Part shown: positions 42,133 to 49,477 of the stretch, piece after piece
Position numbering within the stretch: position 1 is the stretch's first letter
Layout: the number at the start of each line of letters is the position of its first letter
Position numbers and translations under genes: made by a program
Assembly: GCA_963546395.1 (NCBI GenBank)
Contig: CAUUMS010000005.1
Coordinates: 1-64,000, forward strand
Source: Bacteroides_D sp963546395
GTDB lineage: Bacteria; Bacteroidota; Bacteroidia; Bacteroidales; CAJPTX01
DNA: 64,000 bases
Reading direction: 5' to 3'
Notes under the pieces: generated by a model
What the model saw: the letters and a program-made list of their open reading frames with translations, nothing else
The model's database searches: none
What the model was told of the DNA's origin: nothing

Positions 42133-44565
42133 ATGCTTCAAGCTATCGCACTCCGAGCAAGGGAAGCCCTCCGGGGTGCCATCTGCATTGCGCTACTCAT
42201 TCTTCTCACGCATCTTCCTTGGCTCCAAGCCACCGCATCGCACACGTCAAGCCGAGGAATCCACCTTCACCCTAGTGACTCAGTAGCCTACCGGCCTGCT
42301 GACACCCCACAACATCGCGACTCCGCCGCAGTCAACACGCTAGGCGCAGAATCCGTCACTGGGGCCACTGCCCCATCTCGTCCCAAGGTGGGGCTACTAC
42401 TCAGCGGGGGTGGTGCCCGCGGAATGGCCCACATCGGAGTGCTCCGCATGCTAGAGGAGCATGGCATCCGGCCCGACTACATCGCCGGCACCAGCATGGG
42501 AGCCATACTCGGGGCCCTGTACGCCATCGGCTACAATGCCGATCAGCTCGAGCAGATGGCCATATCGCAAAACTGGCGCACCCTCCTGTCGAACGACCTA
42601 GACCTAAGCGAAGTAGCCATCGACCTCAAGAACACCGTCGACTGCTCCCAGCTCGAGCTCGTGTGGCAGCGGGGGAACTTCCGTTTCCCTTTAGGGCTCG
42701 TGGAAGGCAAAAACCTGTGGATGTTCTTCCAGACCCTCACCTGGCCCCGGGCCGACGTGCGCCACTTCGATAGCCTCTGCATCCCATTCCGCTGCTGCGC
42801 CGTCAACATCCGCGATGGGCGGCTCATGGAGTTCAGCCAGGGCTCCCTACCGCTCGCCATGCGCGCCAGCATGGCCATACCCGGTGCCTTCACCCCCGTG
42901 CGGGTGGGCGACAGCGCGCTCTACGTGGATGGCGGTGTCACCGATAACTTTCCCTACAACTCGGTCAAGCGAATGGGTGCCGACTTCGTGATAGGCAGCT
43001 ACACCGGCCCCACCCCAGCCACCGACTCCGTCTACTACTCCGCCCGCGACATCGTGACCCGCTCCTCCATGTTCGCCGGTATGGTACGGGCCTTCGACGA
43101 CATGCCCAAGTGCGACATCCTCGTCATGCCCCCTCTCGATGGCTACAACGTGCTGTCATTCCGCAGCGTCGCGCGCATCATCCAGCATGGGTATCAGGAG
43201 GCTCAGCAACATGAGGCAGAGTTTGCGGCTCTCGCTCAACGACTCGGCTCCACCCCGTCAGCCCCACGTTGCGACTCCATCGACACCCGGCGCACCATCT
43301 ACCTGCGCGACATCGTGGTGGAGGGATCACCCCCGCACATGACCGACTTCTTCCGCCGTCGACTACAGATTGAGACCCCCGACACGCTCTCAGCCACACG
43401 TCTCGGCGAGGGGCTGGCACGTCTCTACAGCACCCGCTTCCTGGAGCAGGCCGATCTAGATCTCGATTCCACTGGTACGCTACACATCCACACGCAGATG
43501 CGCGAGCGGATACGGCTCAAGCTGGGGCTCAACTTCAACAACGAGTGGGGGGCAGGACTCGTGGTGCGCATGGGAATACTCAATCCCTTCGTTCGGGCCG
43601 GACGGCTCAACCTCAACGCCGAGATAGCCACCCAGCCGCGCGTCAAGGCCAACCACTACTTCTACTTCAACCGCCAGCGGGAAACGCTGTTCAACCTCGG
43701 GGCCTACTACTCGTCATCCTACCTCCCCTTCTACGTGGGCGACCAACGCATCGCCGACATCTGGCAGCACCTCGTGGAGCTTGAGGCCAGCGTGGGACAG
43801 ATCATCAAGACCAACGGCCTTGTGGAGGTAGGGGCCAGCGTGCAGTCGGAGTGGCAGCTCCCCAGCCGCTCATACATCTACTGGCTCGGGCAAATCACCG
43901 GGCGACTCGACCAGCAGGAGCTCTCCCTCTTCTTCCGGAGTGAGCTGAACACTCTCGACAGGCACTACTACCCCACCCGGGGGCAAAGGATCTACCTGCG
44001 CGTCAACTACGCATTCCGCACAGGGCTAAGCAGCTCGCGCCTGTCGAAGCCCGCCGACGGCGGGGCAGAGGTGGAGCACGAGTTCGGCAAAGACCCCCGG
44101 GCTCTGAGCGGCATCCTACGCTACGATGGGTACCTCACCCTCGGCACCCCACGAGTGGTGGGGCATCTCAGCGGGGCGGCCGCCCTCAATAACGCCACCA
44201 AGGGGCGTTTTAGCCGATTCCGCATCGGTGGTCAAGATGAGGTGCAGCGTAGCGAGATGCAAGACATCGCCTTTTACGGGATGGGGTTCCGGCAGCTCTC
44301 AGCCAACAATGCGTTGACCATCCGTCTCGGGCTGCGAGTGAGGCTGTGGCGTGAGTTCTACACCCTGCTCAAGAGCAACTACCTGGTGCACACCGATCGC
44401 ATGAACGACATCCTCCTCACCCTCTTCGACGTATCTAACGGCCGGCTCGGTGGGGCAGCTGCGCTCGGGTGGCGTACACGCCTCGGGGTACTCGAGGGGG
44501 GCATCTCAGGCAATTCGGTAGATCGGCAGCCGCGATTCTATTTCTCCCTGGGGATCCCCTTCTAA
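42133..44565 (+). CDS. Patatin-like phospholipase fused to POTRA and beta-barrel (type Vd-like)
   Basis: The 810-residue protein has a signal peptide (ICIALLILLTHLPWLQATA), then a patatin domain. The oxyanion GGGARGMAHIG is near residue 91, the nucleophile Ser in AGTSMGAIL near 121 and the catalytic Asp in VDGGVTDNFP near 266. A POTRA-like module follows (IYLRDIVVEGSPPHMTDFF, about 385-450), then a C-terminal Omp85-type beta-barrel (about 455-810) ending in PRFYFSLGIPF with the terminal aromatic residue. The order matches PlpD-type (type Vd) autotransporters, where the barrel sits in the outer membrane. Lipase activity is inferred. The frame opens at 41893, but the terminator and promoter there exclude that start. 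Confidence 0.9.
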   Translation: MLQAIALRAREALRGAICIALLILLTHLPWLQATASHTSSRGIHLHPSDSVAYRPADTPQHRDSAAVNTLGAESVTGATAPSRPKVGLLLSGGGARGMAHIGVLRMLEEHGIRPDYIAGTSMGAILGALYAIGYNADQLEQMAISQNWRTLLSNDLDLSEVAIDLKNTVDCSQLELVWQRGNFRFPLGLVEGKNLWMFFQTLTWPRADVRHFDSLCIPFRCCAVNIRDGRLMEFSQGSLPLAMRASMAIPGAFTPVRVGDSALYVDGGVTDNFPYNSVKRMGADFVIGSYTGPTPATDSVYYSARDIVTRSSMFAGMVRAFDDMPKCDILVMPPLDGYNVLSFRSVARIIQHGYQEAQQHEAEFAALAQRLGSTPSAPRCDSIDTRRTIYLRDIVVEGSPPHMTDFFRRRLQIETPDTLSATRLGEGLARLYSTRFLEQADLDLDSTGTLHIHTQMRERIRLKLGLNFNNEWGAGLVVRMGILNPFVRAGRLNLNAEIATQPRVKANHYFYFNRQRETLFNLGAYYSSSYLPFYVGDQRIADIWQHLVELEASVGQIIKTNGLVEVGASVQSEWQLPSRSYIYWLGQITGRLDQQELSLFFRSELNTLDRHYYPTRGQRIYLRVNYAFRTGLSSSRLSKPADGGAEVEHEFGKDPRALSGILRYDGYLTLGTPRVVGHLSGAAALNNATKGRFSRFRIGGQDEVQRSEMQDIAFYGMGFRQLSANNALTIRLGLRVRLWREFYTLLKSNYLVHTDRMNDILLTLFDVSNGRLGGAAALGWRTRLGVLEGGISGNSVDRQPRFYFSLGIPF

Positions 44566-44579
44566 GCAACGCCCTCGCA

Positions 44580-46373
44580 TCACCACACGAACGGGCACGA
44601 CACCTCGCTGGCGTTGCCCAACTCATCGGAAACCCGCAGCCAGAGCTGATGTGTGGTGCGGGGGGCAATGCGGCTGCTGTCGAGCATGTAGACGGCTCGC
44701 CCAGCCTTAGGCTCATACTCTAGCAGCATCCAGGAGCCATCCACCAGTCCCTCCAACTTCGCCACGCGGCTCCCCCGATCCCCCACGTGAAACGTCAGCC
44801 TGTCGCTCCCCGTGACATTCCGGTGGCATATGGTTCGCAAGCCGCGGTAGCGCACAGCGGGGGCCATGCTATCCACCTGCAATGCGTAGCGGCCAAACTC
44901 GCGCAGCGAACACTCATACACGTCGCCCTGCCGCACTGGGGTGGCGTAGTACTCGTAGCGTTTTCCCCGGGCATTCCAACGACCCAGGTACAGCTTGTCG
45001 CGCAACGCCTCGGGTACTCCTTTGGTGTTGATCTTCAGCTGGCAGGGACGATGCAGGGGAGTACCATCCGGCCCAATGTCCACGGCAGGGGCAAAGTCGG
45101 CCGTATCGCGCCAGAGTGCCTCAGCCCGAATGCCCAAATCGTAGTACAGCGTCATAGGGGGAACTTGCAGCGTGAAGCTATCCCCTTGCAGGGTTCCTCC
45201 CCGGGCCCATGGAATCTTTGGTAGTCCCGTCTCAGCCCCCGCAGGCACCGGAGTCCCACCCTTCACCGTGAGATGAAGCGTGCTCCGGTTTCCAGCGATA
45301 TCGTACGCGACGATGGTCACCCGGCGCACCTCGCCGCGGGGCAGAACCAGCAACCCTCGTCCCATAGCTGCGCTCCGCGAGAGCAGGTTGCCCGGCAAAC
45401 GGAACAGCAAGTGCACCCGCTTTTTCGACTGTATATACAGCTGATAATCGATGTGCGCATCCGCATAATGCGTCTCCTCAAACGCCACCTGGTCGACGTT
45501 AAACGCATAGCGCATCCCCGTGTCCAGGAGCATCTGCAATCCAGCCACGTTGCACACCAGGCTGCGAGGATTCACCGGATCGCGCACCTCCACCCCCAGC
45601 CCGCACGGCGACGGCAGCACCAGCGTGTCGGGCACGTAGTAGCGTCCCTTGCTACCCAGCACCCGCACCACCTTACGCCGCCGCAGCGACTCCCCGTAGC
45701 GCGCCGTATCTATGGCGTAGGTGTATAGGCGAAAAAACTGGGGTGGAGCCGTGTCCGCGTAGCGCACCCCCGAGAGGTAGGAGTTGTAGGGCACGTTGCC
45801 CTCCGTGAGGCGGAGCTCGAAATGGAGATGGGGCCCGCCCGAGCTCCCCGTATTCCCGCTGTATGCTATCACCTGTCCCGGGAGCACGGGAAACTGCCCA
45901 GCCTGCGGGTAGAGCTCTGTCACATACTGCTGCTGCGCATACTGCTGCGCTCGCACCCATTCCGCCACCTCAGGCACAAAGCGTTGCAGGTGACCGTAAA
46001 CCGACATGCTACCGTTCGGGTGGGCCACGTAAAGTGCCAGCCCGTAGCCCTTCGTGGCAATGCTAATGCGCACAATCTGCCCCTCGGCCACTGCGTAGAC
46101 CGGTTGCCCCTCCTGTCCCCCCGTGCGCAGATCGGTACCCGCATGGAAATGCCTTGCCCGCACCTCACCAAACGAGCCCGAGAGGCTCAACGGCTCGGCC
46201 AGCGGAGCCACATAGGTACCCTGTGGGTAGGCACGCCGATCGAGCTGCCTGAAAGGCTGCCCAAAAGTCGGAAGGCTGCACAGCCCGACGAGCACCAAGA
46301 GAATCGGCCCGCGCAGCGAGCTCACATGCGCAAAGCCCGCCTTAGTTCTGGCGGGCATCCCACTCCAACGCAT
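44580..46373 (-). CDS. Secreted M23 peptidase with long beta-rich C-terminal region
   Basis: The 597-residue protein has a signal peptide (ILLVLVGLCSLPTFG) and an M23 domain within residues 45-205. The zinc ligands are intact in HFHAGTDLRTGG and GGPHLHFELR, and an insert (AQQYAQQQYVTELYPQAG) separates them. About 390 further residues hold beta-sandwich-like segments (VTIVAYDIAGNRSTLHLTV, LWLRVSDELGNASEV). It probably cuts or binds peptidoglycan in the periplasm. It begins 4 bases after the thyA stop and converges with the patatin gene, 14 bases apart. It is unrelated in layout to the two membrane-anchored M23 copies at 9566-11547. Confidence 0.9.
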   Translation of the reverse strand: MRWSGMPARTKAGFAHVSSLRGPILLVLVGLCSLPTFGQPFRQLDRRAYPQGTYVAPLAEPLSLSGSFGEVRARHFHAGTDLRTGGQEGQPVYAVAEGQIVRISIATKGYGLALYVAHPNGSMSVYGHLQRFVPEVAEWVRAQQYAQQQYVTELYPQAGQFPVLPGQVIAYSGNTGSSGGPHLHFELRLTEGNVPYNSYLSGVRYADTAPPQFFRLYTYAIDTARYGESLRRRKVVRVLGSKGRYYVPDTLVLPSPCGLGVEVRDPVNPRSLVCNVAGLQMLLDTGMRYAFNVDQVAFEETHYADAHIDYQLYIQSKKRVHLLFRLPGNLLSRSAAMGRGLLVLPRGEVRRVTIVAYDIAGNRSTLHLTVKGGTPVPAGAETGLPKIPWARGGTLQGDSFTLQVPPMTLYYDLGIRAEALWRDTADFAPAVDIGPDGTPLHRPCQLKINTKGVPEALRDKLYLGRWNARGKRYEYYATPVRQGDVYECSLREFGRYALQVDSMAPAVRYRGLRTICHRNVTGSDRLTFHVGDRGSRVAKLEGLVDGSWMLLEYEPKAGRAVYMLDSSRIAPRTTHQLWLRVSDELGNASEVSCPFVW

Positions 46374-46377
46374 CGCC

Positions 46378-47172
46378 CTACACAGCCACTTGACCCGCTA
46401 TGTGCGGATGCGCCACGTACCCCTCGAGGCGGAAATCCTTGAAATCGTACTCCTCCACAGGCTTCGGCCCGCACAGGATCTGTAGCTGAGGCAACGGGTG
46501 CGGATCGCGCCGCAGCTGCATACGCATTGCCTCGATATGGTTTTGGTAGATGTGCGCATCCCCTATCGTGTGCACGAACTCACCCGCCTTGAGGCCCGTG
46601 GTGTGGGCTATGAGGTGAATGAGCAGCGCATAGGAGGCAATATTGAACGGCACCCCCAGAAACACGTCGGCGCTTCGCTGGTAGAGCTGCCCCGAGAGGT
46701 AGCCATCCTGCACGTAGAGCTGCAACATCACGTGGCAGGGCGGAAGAGCCATCTGCGGCAGGGCGCCCACATTCCACGCCGAGATCATCAGCCGCCGCGA
46801 GTCGGGATTCTGCCGAATCTCACGTATCACCTCCCACACCTGATCCACCACACGCCCATCGGCGCACTGCCAGGCCCGCCACTGCTTGCCGTAGATAGGC
46901 CCCAGCTCGCCGTTGGCATTGGCCCACTCGTCCCATATGCGCACGCCGTGCCGGTGGAGGTAAGCCACGTTGGTGTCACCCCGCAGAAACCACAAGAGCT
47001 CGTAGGCGATGGAACGCCAATGGAGGCGTTTTGTGGTAACGATGGGGAACCCCTCGCGCAGATCGAACCGCATCTGGTAGCCGAATATCCCCAGCGTGTC
47101 CACGCCGGTGCGATTTGGCCGCACGGCCCCACGTGCCAGAATTTGTCGGGCCAAATTGAGGTACTGCTCCAT
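46378..47172 (-). CDS. thyA: Thymidylate synthase
   Basis: At 264 residues it matches E. coli ThyA in length. It converts dUMP to dTMP using methylene-THF. The catalytic cysteine lies in ALPPCHVMLQLYV. The folate/dUMP-binding YELLWFLRGDTNVAYLH, DSRRLMISAWNV, LYQRSADVFLGVPFNIASYA and HTIGDAHIYQNH are all present. It is the middle gene of a three-gene unit: 15 bases after the small exported protein, 4 bases before the M23 gene. The folA gene, a common neighbour, is absent. Confidence 0.97.
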   Translation of the reverse strand: MEQYLNLARQILARGAVRPNRTGVDTLGIFGYQMRFDLREGFPIVTTKRLHWRSIAYELLWFLRGDTNVAYLHRHGVRIWDEWANANGELGPIYGKQWRAWQCADGRVVDQVWEVIREIRQNPDSRRLMISAWNVGALPQMALPPCHVMLQLYVQDGYLSGQLYQRSADVFLGVPFNIASYALLIHLIAHTTGLKAGEFVHTIGDAHIYQNHIEAMRMQLRRDPHPLPQLQILCGPKPVEEYDFKDFRLEGYVAHPHIAGQVAV

Positions 47173-47187
47173 GCCTACCCTTCGATT

Positions 47188-47676
47188 CTATTGCTGCCGC
47201 TTCTGGTAGCTTGTGGCCACCACCTGGACAGACGACGGCTCGCCGTAGGCGGTGATGAACTTCACCTCTCTCACCAACAGATGCGTAGCCTGCGCATCGG
47301 CCGCCTTCTGCCGTAGCTGGGTGATGGCGCCCCGCTCGAGCTCATCCGTCTTAGCATGGCGCCAGCCCTTGCCCGAGGCCGTGAGCGTGACATCGTAATC
47401 GTCCACCCGTCGCATTCCCGCCACTTCCTTCTCACGGCGCGTAACCACCACCTTACGCCAGCTGGGCTCCTGAGCCTTCTTGGTGGAATCCGACACCTCG
47501 TGCCGCGGGTGCACACGCTCCACCTCTACCCCATCGCCCCCCGAAACCGAGAGCTCCTCAACACACCCTTCCCGCACGGCCCAAGCATGCCCCCCGGAGA
47601 GCAGGAGCAGCATCCCAAGGAGCAGGCCGCAAATGACCCGCAGGCTGCACGAAAAAATGATAACTGCACTCTTCAT
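47188..47676 (-). CDS. Small exported protein of unknown function
   Basis: The 162-residue protein has a long hydrophobic signal (VICGLLLGMLLLLSGGHAWA). The mature part is charged and ends in a segment of alternating pattern (LRQKAADAQATHLLVREVKFI, then SSVQVVATSYQ). This loosely recalls small periplasmic proteins of the YajI/DUF4156 type, but I do not recognise a family. It heads the unit with thyA and the M23 gene. The -7 box TACTTTTG at 47682-47689 lies only 5 bases before the ATG, so the transcript would have almost no leader; an internal ATG at codon 22 would remove most of the signal. Confidence 0.6.
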   Translation of the reverse strand: MKSAVIIFSCSLRVICGLLLGMLLLLSGGHAWAVREGCVEELSVSGGDGVEVERVHPRHEVSDSTKKAQEPSWRKVVVTRREKEVAGMRRVDDYDVTLTASGKGWRHAKTDELERGAITQLRQKAADAQATHLLVREVKFITAYGEPSSVQVVATSYQKRQQ

Positions 47677-47681
47677 AGTGA

Positions 47682-47689
47682 CAAAAGTA
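47682..47689 (-). promoter_or_regulatory. -7 promoter box before the thyA unit
   Basis: Minus-strand TACTTTTG matches TAnnTTTG. It lies 5 bases from the ATG at 47676, implying a near-leaderless message. Confidence 0.45.
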
Positions 47690-47914
47690 CTAAATAAAGC
47701 TAAACCTCCTTATCGCCCCCCCATCACGCCGCAGGCCATCCCCACGCCCACCCGCTCACATAACGCTCTGCCCTGTCGGTTCCGTACGGGGTGTCCCTCC
47801 TAGAGCTGGCAAAATTCCACTCCACATTCTGCGCTTGCTCCTTCGCGCCGTTGGCTCGTCTTCGTCAGGGTGTTGACAACACATCAACGCTGTAGCCTCA
47901 ATACACCCAAGCTA

Positions 47915-47960
47915 CACCAAGTCCGTATTTGTAGGCGCAAATACGGACTTGGTACGTTGT
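47915..47960 (+). repeat. Intergenic inverted-repeat element, copy 2
   Basis: CCAAGTCCGTATTTG (47917-47931) and CAAATACGGACTTGG (47938-47952) form a perfect 15-bp stem with loop TAGGCG, followed by TACGTTGT. It is homologous to the element at 17423-17468. No T-run follows, so it is not a simple terminator. Confidence 0.75.
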
Positions 47961-48088
47961 TGGTAGGCCATTGGCACGTGTCAACCAGGCACCAATGAGC
48001 CCTGCGCTCGTGCCGTAGATCGCCATTCCTAGGCCACGAGCAGGGACGATCTGTGCAGCCCGCACGTAATAAAAGGGGCGGATCTACG

Positions 48089-48096
48089 TACCTTTG
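48089..48096 (+). promoter_or_regulatory. -7 promoter box of the GlmU-like gene
   Basis: TACCTTTG, a perfect box, lies 72 bases before the chosen ATG. It overlaps the TTG that would open the longest frame. Confidence 0.6.
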
Positions 48097-48168
48097 CAGC
48101 ATGAAGCGATCTGCGCATCCACTGCGCAAGCGGTGCAAGCTGTCCTGGACAGGCGCATTACGGGGGTT

Positions 48169-49395
48169 ATGACGATGGGACAAACACGAGGCATCTGCCT
48201 GTATGACGGGGATTTGTGGCTGAGCCTCCTCCCCCTCACATACCTCAAGCCTGTGGGGGCCCTACGGGCGGGTATCGAAACGCTAGGCGATGCCTGGGGG
48301 TCGCTGCTGAAGGCTAACGTCGCGTACGCCACGCAGCCCCATCTCCGCGAGCTCTGGGGTGGCGAGGCCGATGCGCACGCTGACAGTAGGCTACACATTC
48401 TGGGGGGACTACTACCTCATGGGGACGTGGTGGAGGCGGTGCGCTCCCTGCAACCGGGTGAGGCCCTCCATGCGGCCGATCGGCTGCTGGCAGCCTACCC
48501 CACCCAGGCCGGCGTGTACAATGCCGATGCGCTGCAAGGGATGAATCTCCGGGCGGTGCAGCTGGAGGCAGGGGTTGAAGTGGTCGTCTTGCAACACCCG
48601 TGGGACATATTCCGCCATGCGGGCATGGCGATAGCCGATGACTACGAGCGGATCACCCATGGGCGCCATTCGCAGCCCGTGAGTTCCACGGTGGGTGTGC
48701 TAGGCAATGGGGGCATATTCCTAGAGGCCGGGGCGCAGGCAGAGTTCTGCACCTTCAACACCACCGAGGGTCCTATATATCTGGGCGAAGGAGCTGAGGT
48801 GATGGAGGGGAGCCACATTCGCGGGCCCTTCGCGCTGGGAGCCCACTCGACGATTAAGATGGGGGCTAAAATCTACGGGGGCACCGCCATAGGGCCCCAC
48901 TGCAAGGTGGGGGGCGAGGTGAGCAACACGGTGTTCCAGAGCTACAGCAACAAGGGGCATGATGGGTTCCTGGGTAATGCCGCCATCGGCTCGTGGTGCA
49001 ATCTGGGGGCCGATACCAACTGCTCTAACCTGAAGAACACCTACGAGCCCGTGCGGGCGTGGAGCGTGGCTGAGGAACGTTTCGTGGAGACGGGGCTCCA
49101 GTTCTGCGGTCTCATGATGGGCGACCACTCCAAGAGCGGCATCAACACGATGTTCAACACGGGGAGCACCGTGGGCGCATTCTGCAATGTGTTCGGTGAC
49201 GGTTTCCCCCGTGCCTGGGTGCCCTCCTTCTCGTGGGGCGGTGCAAGCGGCATGCGGGAGCATGGTCTCCCCATGGCCCTTCGCACGGCCGAGGCAGTGC
49301 TGGCGCGCCGCCATGAGGAGCTCAGCGCGACACTCCGCACGGCCATTGAAATGCTTTTTGCCCTGACGGCCAGCGAGCGACCCTACGGGGGCTGA
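48169..49395 (+). CDS. GlmU-like nucleotidyltransferase/hexapeptide protein
   Basis: The 408-residue protein has an N-terminal domain of altered nucleotidyltransferase type (ICLYDGDLWLSLLPLTYLKPVGALRAGI) lacking the usual LAAGxGTRM loop. A C-terminal left-handed beta-helix follows with hexapeptide repeats (IRGPFALGAHSTIKMGAKIYG, GAFCNVFGDGF). This is the GlmU-family form common in Bacteroidetes; whether it activates sugars is not clear. The longest frame starts at a TTG inside the promoter box, so I use the ATG at 48169 (MTMGQTRG); ATG 48175 is equally possible. Confidence 0.82.
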   Translation: MTMGQTRGICLYDGDLWLSLLPLTYLKPVGALRAGIETLGDAWGSLLKANVAYATQPHLRELWGGEADAHADSRLHILGGLLPHGDVVEAVRSLQPGEALHAADRLLAAYPTQAGVYNADALQGMNLRAVQLEAGVEVVVLQHPWDIFRHAGMAIADDYERITHGRHSQPVSSTVGVLGNGGIFLEAGAQAEFCTFNTTEGPIYLGEGAEVMEGSHIRGPFALGAHSTIKMGAKIYGGTAIGPHCKVGGEVSNTVFQSYSNKGHDGFLGNAAIGSWCNLGADTNCSNLKNTYEPVRAWSVAEERFVETGLQFCGLMMGDHSKSGINTMFNTGSTVGAFCNVFGDGFPRAWVPSFSWGGASGMREHGLPMALRTAEAVLARRHEELSATLRTAIEMLFALTASERPYGG

Positions 49396-49430
49396 TCGGC
49401 CGTTGAACATAAGGGGAAGAGGCAACGTTT

Positions 49431-49463
49431 AACGTGGAAGTGCACACTTTAGGTGTACACGTT
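49431..49463 (+). promoter_or_regulatory. Imperfect hairpin upstream of lon
   Basis: AACG/CGTT and TGCACAC/GTGTACA (one mismatch) can pair with loop TTTAG and a 6-base bulge. It ends 14 bases before the lon ATG, so it could affect lon translation or bind a regulator. Weak evidence. Confidence 0.3.
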
Positions 49464-49477
49464 TCTGGGGGGACATA

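Larger units (their letters stand above)
47677..48168. other. Intergenic region with inverted repeat and two divergent promoters
   Basis: The 492 bases carry the thyA-unit promoter, a GTGTTGACAACAC palindrome near 47871-47883, repeat copy 2 (47915-47960) and the GlmU-like gene promoter at 48089-48096. No gene is evident. Confidence 0.5.

Noticed and set aside
48721..49425. 234-codon minus-strand frame
   Set aside because: Antisense to the GlmU-like gene, Ala/His/Pro-rich, no motif.
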